64,000 bases of DNA, taken from Smallanthus sonchifolius. Lineage: Eukaryota; Streptophyta; Magnoliopsida; Asterales; Asteraceae. Location of the stretch: assembly GCA_023525975.1 (NCBI GenBank), contig CM042018.1:79739001-79803000 (forward strand), in the 5' to 3' direction. How positions within the stretch are numbered: position 1 is the stretch's first letter; each line of letters opens with the position of its first letter. Positions 22,901-33,765 of the stretch are shown here, piece after piece. Position numbers and translations under genes: made by a program. The notes under the pieces are model-generated. The model ran no database searches. It had not been told where the DNA came from and saw only the letters and a program-made list of their open reading frames with translations.

Positions 22901-23700
22901 AGTTGCTACTTTTTTGCTTACCAAAGCGACAGAACTTGACTCTATCTTGTGGCATAGGAAACTCGGACATATTTCTTATCTTAAAATGAATCATCTTGTC
23001 CGAAACGGTTTGGTAACCGGTGTTCCTAAGCTGAGATTTACCGTTGCAGATGACTGTATGCCTAGTAAAAAGGGGAAACATCAACGGATGTCTCACAAGC
23101 CCAAGCTCCAAAACTCCATCGATACCCCTTTGGAGCTATTACATATGGATCTATTTGGCCCCATAAGTATCAGGAGTATTGGAGGTAAGTCATTCTGTCT
23201 GGCTGTAACTGATGATTTCTCACGTTTTTCTTGGGTGCATTTTTTAGGTATGAAGGACGAAACTGCTAACATTCTTCAATACACGATCCTGAGCTTGGAA
23301 TCTCTATGTAAGCTGAAGGTTATAAGAATAAGGAGTGACAACGGAACTGAGTTCAAGAATAATTTGATGGAACTTTTCTGTCTCAAGAAGGGTATCTTTC
23401 ACAAATTTAGTGCCCCGTACACACCTCAGCAGAATGGAGTCACAGAACGGAAGAACAGAACATTGATTGAGACTGCAAGGACAATGCTGTCAGATGCAAA
23501 GCTTCCTGTCACTTTCTGGGCAGAAGCAGTTAATACAGCTTGTCACGTCTTGAACAGAGTTCTGGTTGTGAAGAGGCACAACAAGACTTGTTACGAGTTG
23601 ATCAACAATTAAACTCCCAATCTTGATTACCTAGTTCCTTTTGGTAGTCCCTGTTCCTTGTTGCTACAGTACAAAGACCGCAAGTCTAAGTTTCATGCAA
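22901..23700 (+). pseudogene. Copia integrase
   Basis: The GAG-pre-integrase zinc region has WHRKLGHISYLKMNHL (about 22,949-22,996) and DDCMPSKKGK, where the second Cys of CxxC is Ser. Core: LLHMDLFGP near 23,138, RSDNGTEF near 23,330 and QQNGVTERKN near 23,428, giving D, D and E. The frame is that of gag. It is broken by a stop at 23,610 and resumes at 23,658. Would insert the cDNA and create the 5-bp duplication seen at the element ends. Confidence 0.85.
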
Positions 23701-25100
23701 AAGCGGTGGAAGGCATCTTCTTAGTATACGTTGCCAACTCGCCTTGCAAGAGAGTGTACAACATAGGAACTCGTACTGTCGAGGAATGGTTTGAAGTGGA
23801 TTGTAGTAAACACAGCATTCCACCAGAACCAACTGGTCCAGCTTGGGGTTTTGATTATGATGCGCCATTCAAGTCATTCAATCTTCATGATTTGTCTGTA
23901 GTTGATGCCGAAAATGTATATGAATTATTTGGTGGCGGTGATGACTCCAGTTTCTCAACTCGTGCTACTGTACCGATTGTAACTCCTGATTCCAATGCTG
24001 CATCTGCATCTGGAACTCTTAATGGTGATAACAGTGAAGATGTTCATGTTGAAGGAAATGACGCTCAAGTTAATCCTAACACTAGTGTAGGAAATGAAGC
24101 TCCAGCTAATCCAATTAACATTGAATCTTCTTCTTCTGGAACACAGGATATGGGGGAGTTAAGCACGAACCTCGATTCAGAAATTCAGGAACCGAATGTA
24201 CCAAAGGCGAGAGTGCAAAAGAATCATCCAATTGACAACATTATTGGTGATCCTCATGCCGGTGTTCAAACTCGTCATCGAACCATTACTGAGAACACTA
24301 GTCTCTACTCTGAGATACTTGACACTGGTGTCATGGAAACATGTCTGCATGCTGCATTCGTGTCCCAGTTAGAGCCGAAGAATGTGAAGGAGGCTCTCGC
24401 TGACAACTGCTGGATTGAGGCGATGCAAGATGAATTGTCTCAATTCCAAAAGTTGCATGTGTGGGATTTGGTTGACTTGCCAAGGGGTGTACAAACAATT
24501 GGCACTAGATGGGTGTTCAAATGCAAGACGGATGATCGTCATGTTGTGGTGGAGAACAAAGCAAGATTGGTTGTTCAGGGTTTTATCAACAAGATGGCTT
24601 GGATTACACGGAAGTATATGCCCCAGTTGCTAGACTTGAACCCATTCGACTGTTTCTGGCTTATGCCTCATATGTTTGCTTCAAGGTCTATCAACTTGAT
24701 GTGAAGAGTGCTTTCCTATATGGAAAAGTACATGAAGAGGTCTATGTCACTCAACCTCCCGGCTTTGAAGATCCGCATAATATCAATAAAGTGTATAAGC
24801 TCGACAAAGCACTTTATGGTCTTCATCAAGCACCTCAGGCATGATACATTATCTAAGCATCTATTGTCTAATGGTTTCGACCGGGAACATATCGACTCGA
24901 CCCTCTTCATACGGAAAGCAAGTTTGACATTCTTCTTGTACAAGTCTACGTCGACGACATTATTTTTGGATCTACAAATGAAGGGATGTGTAGGGAATTC
25001 GAACAGGTGATGATGTCCAAGTTTGAAATGAGTAACATGGGTGAATTGTCGTTCTTCCTGGGTCTGCAAGTCAGTCAAAGAGAGGATGGCATTTATCTAC
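23701..25100 (+). pseudogene. pol: Copia linker and reverse transcriptase (frameshift)
   Basis: A Ser/Asn/Glu-rich linker leads to the RT domain. NCWIEAMQDELSQFQK is near 24,407, IGTRWVFKCKTD near 24,501 and, after a frameshift at about 24,590-24,600, DYTEVYAPVARLEPIRLFLA, QLDVKSAFLYG and the catalytic YVDDI (24,947-24,961). Around 24,840-24,930 the frame is interrupted again (a stop at 24,842, and sequence missing relative to the family just after HQAPQA). FFLGLQVSQ lies near 25,052. Reverse transcriptase copies the genomic RNA. Confidence 0.85.
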
Positions 25101-25891
25101 ATCAAACCAAGTATGTGTAGGACATCTTGTCAAAATACAAGATAAATGATAGCAGTACTTATGGCACAGCTATCCCAGTCAATCATGGTCTGCATCCTGA
25201 TAAAGATGGAAAGGATGTGGATTACAGATTGTACCGTGGGATGATCGGATCACTTATGTATCTCACAGCTTCAAGACCCGATATAATGTTTGCTGTGTGC
25301 TTGTGCTCAAGGTTTCAGTCACAACCAAAGGAGTCCCACATGATAGCTGTGAAGAGAATTTTCAGATACTTGAAAGGGAAACCCCGATTGGGTCTTTGGT
25401 ACTCTAAGCAGCAGTCACTTGACTTCAAAGCCTACACTAATTCAGACTATGGCAGTTGTAACCTTGACAGAAAGTCAACTTCTGGTGGATGTCAATTCTT
25501 GGGAGACAGACTGGTTTACTGGCAGTGTAAGAAGCAGTCAACGGTTTCTGTCTCAACTTGTGAAGCAGAATACATTACTGCGGTGAGCGGTTGTTCTCAG
25601 ATATTGTGGATTCAACAACAATTGAGAGACTACGACTTAAACTTCACTGGAACTCCTATGTTCATTGACAACAATGCCACCATTTCCATCACAAATAACC
25701 TGGTGAAACATTCCAAAACTAAACATATTGAAATTCATCATCATTTCATATGTGATTGTGCTGAAAAGCATCTAATTGAACTTGTAAAGGTTCACACGGA
25801 TGACAATCTTGCATACCTTTTCACTAAGGCATTTGATCGATCCCGTTTTGAGCATCTTGTCAACTTGATAGGAATGTTCAATACTGAGTGA
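25101..25891 (+). pseudogene. Copia RNase H and pol C-terminus
   Basis: A stop at 25,118 precedes an open run of 254 codons (25,127-25,891). YRGMIGSLMYLTASRPDIMF is the RT-RNase H connection. RNase H residues appear as NSDYGSC (about 25,439), STCEAEYI (about 25,552) and DNNATI (about 25,669), then TKHIEIHHHFI and a normal-looking end at TGA 25,889 region (FNTE). Apart from the upstream break, this block looks almost intact. Confidence 0.88.
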
Positions 25892-27184
25892 AAACTTATT
25901 TTCTTAAATCAATTCAATTCATGAAAGTTAAATTTTATTTCTTTTAAAATTTCTGTATAGTTCTTTTAATTTTCAAATATTTTACAAAACTTCAAACAAA
26001 ATAGAAAATGGAGAAAAATTTCAAAGTTAACTTGAGAAAAGAGGAAATGATAGTACATCAGAAATGATCTAAACGCCATAGACTGCTCATATGAGAAATG
26101 ATTGCGTCATGCTTACTTAATTGTTTAAATTGTTATGTTTTTAATCTGCTTATTTACAAGTAATTTGAAGTGTCAGTAGGCTGTATGCGTCTTTGAATCA
26201 CTAGTAGTGTGGAAACTAAATCTAAATTACAACTGTGATTTGAACCCGTATTTGCTAGTGTATATGCGTAAAAGAATAGAAAAGATCATTATCAGATAAA
26301 GGATGTTAGCTTTTGGCAATAATTTTCTTCTGAGATCAGTTTTGGGTTATGTTGTTAGCACAATTAATGAGGTTTATCTCACTGCCCATACTCACAAGTA
26401 TGCAAGGAGAGATTGAATCAAGACATGTCTCTACATTAACCGTTGAGCATGTATTCACCCTTGAATCACTCCTGATTCATTGAACTCAAATTTAGATAAA
26501 AGTTGGATTCCCTTACTTTAATACTCAAACACCATATTCATTATCTTGAATCATCATACCGATATTCACTGAAGAAATCAAATGAAACCAAGACAAATGA
26601 ATCACCCGATTCTGAATCTTATGATTCCTAACAATCCTTATGGATTCTGCTTGATTTTTCCTGTGCTAATTGATGTAGCTTCATTCTAAAAATTTAGAAA
26701 ATAATTGAGAAAATCTTAGATGCCTTGAGATAGTGCAACTTACATTACTGTAGCATATCAGTGGGGTACACGTTGTATATCTTATAGTTAATACCTTAAC
26801 ACACAAGAACGTGATACAAAGATGCTTATAGTTTCAAATCTTATAATATTGTCAACTTGAATTACTTGTTTATGTGCTTATTACGTATGAATAAATGGTA
26901 ATCCATGACATGATCCCATATTCTTTGATGTTTATATTGTAATGTTTTTGCTATAAGTTAGCCTGATATGATCCTCTGCTCGTGTCTTTGATCAAAAATA
27001 GTTTGTGTGAATATGTGTATATTTCTATCTTGAAAAGATCAAAAAGATTTCAAGTTTGTGTATAGTTCAATTTTAATCAGAAAAGCCAAAAATATTTGTG
27101 TTTAACCTTCCTGAATTGATTTTGAATCCTCTTGATTGAATGTTTTTATCTTGGTCGTTATTTGACTTGAAATCTTTATAATTT
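25892..27184 (+). other. Non-coding spacer downstream of copia pol
   Basis: 1.3 kb of AT-rich sequence with stops in all frames. I see no domain, repeat array or splice-like landmark in it. Confidence 0.6.
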
Positions 27185-27359
27185 GATTTGAAAGTTTGCG
27201 CACATAGGGTCTCTGCGTACTTGATAAGTGCGCATGAGGTAAACCCTGCGTACTTAACAAGTACGCAAGAGTTAAGTCTTACGCACTTAGTAAGTACGCA
27301 CGAGTTAAGTCTTGCGCACTTAGTAAGTACGCAAGACCTTTTTGTGTTGGGTATAAAAA
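27185..27359 (+). promoter_or_regulatory. Internal palindrome array plus TATA box, before the extra frame
   Basis: About five full or near-full palindromes, e.g. TGCGCACTTAGTAAGTACGCA, lie at 27,190-27,336. Fifteen bases later comes TATAAAAA (27,352-27,359). The order and spacing match the copia LTR (array, then TATA within 14-16 bp). A CT-rich, leader-like stretch follows (27,380-27,430). Promoter activity is inferred. Confidence 0.55.
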
Positions 27360-28078
27360 CAGGACTTCGAAAATTTTCAGATTTTTTATCTCATTCAAAT
27401 ATTTTCGCCTGTTCATTTCCCCTTGCAAATTTTACTCAAAAATTCGGGTGTTCTTAACCGATTTTTCGTCCCGTTACCAGTATCATCATCGTTATACAAT
27501 CAATTGGGGAGAATCTAGAGGCATTCCATCTGCAAAATGACAAATTATGGACCTATTCAGAATTTGAAAAATTTTAGGGTCTCAATCTTAATTTAGACAA
27601 ATTTTTGGTCATTTTATAAACATTTTATGACTAAAACGTGTTAAGAATCTTCAATCGATCCCCTATCAGACATTAATCATCCTAATTGTTGTTAATTTTG
27701 ACCTTGGCTTGGATTTTACCGTCGGTTCGACTGAGTCGCCACTTAGGTCAAAATTGTGACAAATGTAGCACTTATTTGGTGTTGATATTAGTCCCATAGG
27801 CTAGAATCATGTATTCCGACCTTGTGGTGACCTAATCCACATCATTTTTGAACATCTGTTGAAATTTTTGGATTTCTGGAAAACTGTACAAGTGCGTTTC
27901 TTGCGCACTTAACAAGAACAAATTTCTGTGTACTTGCTAAGTACGCAGGACCAACACTTGTGAAAAATTTCTAAGTCTGTAAGTTCAGTTCAATGAGTAA
28001 CTGCTATACTGAGTCATGTGTTTTCAATTCCAATGAAACTTGTTGTTCTTATTATGTTTTCTGTGTGTTTTTGCAGTT
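27360..28078 (+). other. Leader/intron-like stretch before the extra frame
   Basis: CTCATTCAAATATTTTCGCC and the following C/T-rich run resemble a 5' leader. One more pair of half-palindromes lies near 27,885-27,952. The stretch ends TTTTCTGTGTGTTTTTGCAG (28,057-28,076), a strong splice-acceptor pattern, two bases before the ATG at 28,079. The matching donor is not identified; it could be in this stretch or in the main leader. Confidence 0.5.
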
Positions 28079-31000
28079 ATGGCTCGTGCGTTTACAAATG
28101 AGTTCAATCTTCTAGCACATACTAAACCAGAATGGAAGGGTGCTGCACTGCAGTACCGAGAGATAGTTGAATTCTTGAACCATTCAAGAATCAGTTATGC
28201 TATTTCTGCAGACCCGATTGTTTCAAGACCATATCTCGAGCAGTTCTAGGAGACCGCAGAGCATGATTGCACGGTAACCCCCAATGTTATAAGGGCTATC
28301 GTGGCGGGTCATGACATCGCCTTTTCTGAAGACACAATTAGGCGGGTCTTGCAATTCCGAGATCTCTCCACTGACCCAATAGCCTATCCTGACTACTTTG
28401 TGGATGGTTGTTGGAGGCTACGAATGGGGTACGTCGGTGTTAGAGATTATGTTTCATACAAGAAAATGTGGGTGCTCAATTAAAGGAGATATTTTGCCCA
28501 CGTCATGATCATGTGCATCTCCTCAAGAAAGGCTGGAAAAGATGCAATGGGTCATGATCTTGTTGCAGCCATGGTTGGCTTATCTCTCAACAAGGGCTAC
28601 AACTTCTCAACATACATATTCAAAGCCATAAATGATCAGATAAACACGGCTGAGAGGTTCAGGTTCTTGTTATACCCAAGGTTTGTGTAACTTTTGATAA
28701 ATGATGCGTTGCCAAACCTACCTGCTACTGGGGAGAGATTGCAAGTCAAGAGGGTGGATAAGAGGGTGTTTGCACAATTCTTAAAGCAAGGAAGTGTAGA
28801 ACCTACCCCTGAGCACACCGCACTCTTTGGCTACATGATAAACGAAGCATATGTGGCACCGGCTGACTGGAGATGGTTTAGCCAAGACTCAGAGCCAGAG
28901 CTAAGTGAACATTCGGATGAACAACAACAACAAGTAGAGGAAGTTGAAAGTGTGGATGAATCATCGGAAAGTGGAGACGAAGAAGCAGGTCATGATGGTG
29001 CTGAGGGATCCGACTCCAAAGAGACAGAGTCTTATTCTTCTGATTCTGATGATGCACCATCACAGGCACACCCGAGGAGAACGATGAAGGTGACCCTTCA
29101 TGAGTCATCTTAAAAGAGAAAGCGACAATCAATAAGAAGTGAGTACGAGCCAGATTCTAACTCGGACGCTGCTATTCAAAGACAAAGAATAGAAAGTACT
29201 AACAAACAAAGGGGGGATAGGCAGCAACAAGTTATCCCTAGTGAGGTAGTGGTTAGCGCTCAGCAGCAAGTACAAGTTTCGGCTGCAAGTACTGATTCAG
29301 CCTCTACCCCACCTTCACAGCAATTATATCGGCGACAGAGGAGAAGGCCACAGGTACAACCTGATGTGGCGGTCACTACTAGCACAGAGGAAGTTCCTGT
29401 GATAGTGACCCTCCCAGTCACATCTGTCCAGGTGGCAGTGACTACTCCAATTCTCACAGAGTCAGTCACCATCACACCTTCCATCACCCCTACAACCATC
29501 ATCACATCCACAATCCCTACAACCACCGAACCTATCAGTCAACCCTACAACTATGGAGATTTTACTTAGGGGTTTGACTTTGATACTATCTTCTCATCCC
29601 CACTTAATAATGTTGAAGCGTCTTCGTCCAGGAATCCTGATCCTAATGATGCAAGGATAGAAACTCTAGAAACCTAAGTGGCTACTCTACTGGAAACTGT
29701 TCGGAAATCAAAGGAGGAATCTGATGCCCAACAGGCTCAGATAAATTCGTTGGTGGACGAAGTTATAATTCTGAAAATCCAAAGGACGGGGACTGAAGAG
29801 AGACTGAAAAATGTAATGGCCCAGAACGAGCTACTGAACAAGACAAACAATATGATTCTGCGTCACACGTCCTCTCTTGAGCTTCGGTTTGATCTACAAC
29901 GAAAAGAGCATGACATGATGGTCAAATTAATTGTTGATCTGACCAAGAAGCTAGATGCTCAGGGGGAGAAAGATAAGGAGAAGGATAAAGAGAAAGAGAA
30001 GGAGAAGGAGAAGACGTCCAAACCTACTGGTGATGAGCCTTGTCATCCTGTTGATTTGATGAAGGATGATGACAAAGATAAGGATCCCGAAGTCGGTCCT
30101 AGTGGAAGTGAGCATCAAGCTTTGGCAATCGTGCCCATTTCTGCTATTCCAATGGCTGAGGGGGAGTCTACTCATCAGGAAAGTGGTGATACTTCTAGTG
30201 GTGACAAAGGAAAGTCAGCGGCTGATGATCTAAAGGATCTATCTGACGATGAGATCTTATACTTAAAGCCTAACTATTCCAAGGAAGCACAGATCGATGC
30301 TCTCTACAATCTTGAAGAAGGAGAGATCGACTCTGGTGATTATTGGGATGAAGATGATGATGTAGTTATTGAAGTTACCAAGGGTGACGGGGAAGGAGAG
30401 TATGAGTTCGAAGATGGAGAGATCTTCGAAGTTCCATCCTTTGAATCTCAGCTCGACACAGGTTCAGTCGAGTCTGCTAGTAATGTTGAAGCATCGACTG
30501 AGGCCTCCCCGGACGACCCTACACCTGTGGATCCAGAGGCACAGAAAGATAAAGATATGCCTGCTAGTTCATCAAAGGATCCGGCTCATGTTTGGAAAAA
30601 GACGTCCATTATAGACAAACAAGGAGCAACAAGGATGATCTTAGCTGTAAGGTTCGAGGAAGATAAGCAGTTGTTCACAATCAAACGATCTAGGGGGGTT
30701 CAATACGTGAAACCAACCAGTGAAGCGTTCAACTCCTTACCTAGACACGACCTCATGAACCTAGCAATCCGAGAGCTGCTGGGTCACTCAAATCACGCAG
30801 TGGCGATGGGTTTGTGGTAGGTTCTACAGCGGGAAGCAAGATCTGGGAAGTTTGAAGTGTTCAAGCCTCAAGTGCCCAAGCGAGTCAAGGATAAGAATGC
30901 TAGACATCCTATGACTAAGAAACGCTTAAATAAACTGGTATACAAGCCAGTGCTATGTGAAACCAAGATTCCCCTGATCAAGTTATCTCCGGATATCCTC

Positions 31001-31285
31001 GGTGACATGTGGTACTGGTACGTAGATCCTAAAACGGGTGAGGCTGTGGTGATAGGAAAGGTACGATTAGAAAGTGGATGCTTAGAGCAGAGGGAACTAA
31101 TCAGAGTATTTGATGAAGTCTGCTTCATTAACTTCTCTGTGAAAAATCTGGAGGCACTAGCAGACAGGTATTGCATGCATGCGGACGAATGGACGAAGTT
31201 CCTTGCTTCTAAATATGACAAGGTGATCAAGTTTTGCCTTGACTACAAGAAGAAGATGGAAGCTAAAGATGCAGAGCTGTGGTGA
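28079..31285 (+). pseudogene. Extra long reading frame in the envelope position (unknown protein)
   Basis: One frame of about 1,069 codons runs from ATG 28,079 to TGA 31,283 with seven internal stops (28,247; 28,481; 28,688; 29,111; 29,567; 29,675; 30,818) and no frameshift. Six of the seven can be made from CAA or CAG by one C-to-T change. Codons 1-260 look globular (LLAHTKPEWKGAALQYREIV, DYFVDGCWRLRMGY). Codons 270-345 are very acidic, 390-500 are Gln/Thr/Pro-rich, about 533-640 form a coiled coil ending in a Lys/Glu run, 640-840 are acidic, and 840-1,069 are globular (KTSIIDKQGATRMILAVRF). I see no signal peptide or membrane segment, so it is not an obvious envelope protein. Function unknown. 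Confidence 0.7.
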
Positions 31286-31319
31286 AGATTGAAGACCGAA
31301 GACGATCCAGAGCTGTTGT

Positions 31320-31331
31320 CAAGGGGGAGTT
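31320..31331 (+). promoter_or_regulatory. Polypurine tract of the copia element
   Basis: AAGGGGGAG directly before the 3' LTR start TGTTGAAGC at 31,332. Confidence 0.85.
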
Positions 31332-31855
31332 TGTTGAAGCACTTTTGTGTGACAAACACTCTGGATAGAGTCTTAGTTTTGTACGTTCATTGTTCGTATT
31401 TGTCTTTGTTTGTAAGTGTCTATATGTATTAGTTATCGAGTTGCATTTACTAATGCATGTTGATAGTTGCTGAAATCTCTAAGTGTTTTGCGCACTTGTA
31501 TGTGCATAGGAATTAGTTCCTGCGTACTTAGCAAGTAGGCAAGAATACCTTGCGTACTTGCTAAGTACGCATGAGAAATTTTCCTTGCGCACTTGCTAAG
31601 TGCGAAGAGATCAGGTCGTGTATAAATAGGATAGGTTGATAGTAGACAAGTATGCAGTCATATACGCAGACATTGTATACTCAGTATTTCTCTCTGTAAC
31701 CTTCAAGTGTTTATAATAGACGAAAGTTTAAAGTGATTCTCTTGTCGGTTTACTTTGTGTTGTAAGACTCTCCACCTAGTCACGGGTATTTCGCACCCGG
31801 TCTGACTCAGGAACGCACTTGCATGTGATGATCCGCCACACCCGAGGGACCTACA
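31332..31855 (+). repeat. 3' LTR of the copia element
   Basis: 524 bp, TGTTG to CTACA. Same palindromes (31,488-31,605), with some arms mutated (for example AAGTAGGCAAG), and TATAAATAG at 31,621. Followed by the target duplication ATAGT. Confidence 0.93.
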
Positions 31856-31860
31856 ATAGT

Positions 31861-32502
31861 CAAACTTGATTGTGCATATGTGGTTAAATGGTGTAAATGA
31901 CTCAATATGGTCAAGAGCCAACTAAAATATTGAATGTGGTAACATTAGACTTAAATTGACCTAGTATGGTAAAAGTCAACCGTTGGTGGTAAAACAGTAA
32001 ACTGATTGATTACATGAAGTGTGCATACTTCATGGAGGTGTTTACATGAAGTATGGATACTTCACGAGTGGTAGTGAAGTCAAGTTCTTCACGGATGATA
32101 GTGAAGACAAATACTTCACGGGTGACATGAAGTATGGATACTTCACGGGTCCGCATGGAGTCAAATACTCCATGCGAGAAAGCGAGTGATGGTTCTTGCA
32201 TTAGACATGTGGATATGTCAATTTGATGAATGGTGAAATGTTAAGACTTGTATGGGTCAATACATGTCTAAGTTATAGGTCTTTGTATGCCTAAACAATT
32301 AAATGATTGCACTTGAATCAAACACTTCAAGGGTAAAATACGAGTAGTGGTACTTGGGTTTAGGGATTAATAACTAACTAATATATGTTAGAACATGTGG
32401 GTGAGTTATAGATGTTATTAGGTGAGTTTTGTGGCTTAAAGACCAAAAGGGATTGAGGTTGTCGGTTCGAAAGGCCAAAAAGGGCAAAAAAATCATGTTT
32501 GT
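31861..32502 (+). other. Piece of LTR E with CATGAAGT palindromes
   Basis: Starts with the last part of the TGTGGTAAATAGT repeat. At 32,013-32,173 there are five or six imperfect palindromes, for example TGAAGTATGGATACTTCA, TGAAGTCAAGTTCTTCA and ATGGAGTCAAATACTCCAT. No gene. Ends with TTTGT (32,498-32,502), the left target duplication of element C. Confidence 0.65.
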
Positions 32503-33765
32503 TGTAACATTTCCTAAAATTTTCATGCCAAATATTATAAAAATAAAAGTTAAGGGATTAGAAGTGTAAATATGTAAAAGATCAAGGACCAAAAGTGAAA
32601 AACATGAAAAATGGACGGTAACGGACTGTCATGGCCCGTAACGGTCCGTTACGAGTTGAGCACGCTGACAATTATGACGTGCCACGTGTCCGCTGACTAG
32701 CTGGTTGATTCTGACGCGTGGAAACCCTATGACGGACAATCATGGCTCTGTAACGGTCCGTCACGCTGCAATTCATCTGGAGGCTGACGCGTTTCAGGTG
32801 ACTCGCTAACCCTAACGCGGTGACGGACCATCACCACAGGTAACGGTCCATTACGACCCAGCGGTGACTGACCGTCACCACCCATAACGGTCCGTCACAG
32901 CCGCCAAATCTACTAAATCTACTATAAGTAGCAAGTCCGTTTTTGAATTTTTCTCACACTCAAAATCGTATTCTAAAGCCAATTACACTGATTCCACTCC
33001 TAGTAATCCATTCCCGCTTGTACGTTTAAGTTTCGGAAGAGCCGGTTCGCTTTAAGAGAAACCAAGAAGCTAGGAAACGCTCATTTAGAGAATCCAAGCT
33101 AAACGATCTAAGCAGAGACGCTTCCCACTAGGACATTCATTCTAGAAGCTTACTAAGCCAAGACTCTGTCAAGGTGAATACTTGTATTTTTATAAAATGA
33201 TTTCAAAACAAAAAATGGTTTTGATTATATTTTGACTTGAATGAATTAATATAACCATTGGTTGCATAAGGTGATTTACAATATAGCAGTCAGCCCATAG
33301 AGTCACGTATATATACACGTGTTACAGATGAGACGCTGTAACAGGGCTAGGGGTTGAACCCTTGGTTGTTGTAAAGCCCATCACTTAAAGCGTAAGGCTG
33401 ATAGACATAAAAATATATCCAAGGTCCCTGGTGTGGCTGGTAGTTAGTTCGTTGACTGTTTAAATTGACCAGAAACTATGGACAAATTGTTGTATCTATT
33501 CACGGTTGTCAGATTATAATTTCCAATATACTTGTATTCATCAGTTTATACTGATAAAATATTTTCAAACCTTTTATAGGTAACCAAGGATGAATTGATA
33601 TTGATTTAGCCATGTGATGACAAGAAATGAAAGATGTCATAAAAAAGGGAACGTCCACCCTAGACATCTGTTTGAAAGAAATAGCTCATGTAAACCTTGG
33701 TTTTGTAAAATAAATGTTTGTGTAAAATATCAGGGTTTATCCCTGTTATAATGAAATGAAACGGG
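32503..33765 (+). repeat. 5' LTR of C, left part
   Basis: Starts TGTAACATTTCC. Palindromes of the GGTAACGGACCGTC / GTAACGGTCCGTTAC type lie at 32,613-32,898, then TATAAGTAG at 32,923-32,931. Donor-like CAAG|GTGAATAC at 33,171-33,181 and acceptor-like CTTTTATAG at 33,571-33,579. Ends with ACGGG, the left duplication of solo LTR G; the LTR resumes at 36,603. Confidence 0.85.
32613..32898. promoter_or_regulatory. Palindrome array upstream of TATA in LTR C
   Basis: Repeated GGACCGTCA / TAACGGTCCGT pairs form imperfect inverted repeats. The TATA-like box starts about 25 bp after the last. The matching array in the 3' LTR is 60,940-61,226 with TATAAATAG at 61,242. The motif is a variant of that in LTRs A and B. 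Confidence 0.6.

Larger units (their letters stand above)
18409..31855 (+). mobile_element. Large Ty1/copia retrotransposon (13.4 kb)
   Basis: Perfect 5-bp target duplication ATAGT at 18,404-18,408 and 31,856-31,860. LTRs are 513 and 524 bp and differ at roughly 3-4% of positions by eye. Order: LTR, primer site, gag with two CCHC knuckles, protease, integrase, RT, RNase H, then 5.4 kb downstream of pol with a long extra reading frame, PPT, LTR. The integrase-before-RT order shows copia. The great length and the extra frame in the envelope position resemble the SIRE/Maximus lineage; this placement is inferred from layout, not from a tree. Coding parts carry many stops and at least one frameshift. 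Confidence 0.93.

Noticed and set aside
29260..29526. Minus-strand frame of 88 codons rich in Val/Thr
   Set aside because: It is the shadow of the Thr/Pro-rich part of the extra copia frame.
28079..31285. Calling the extra copia frame an envelope gene
   Set aside because: The position fits, but I see no signal peptide, membrane segment or cleavage site.
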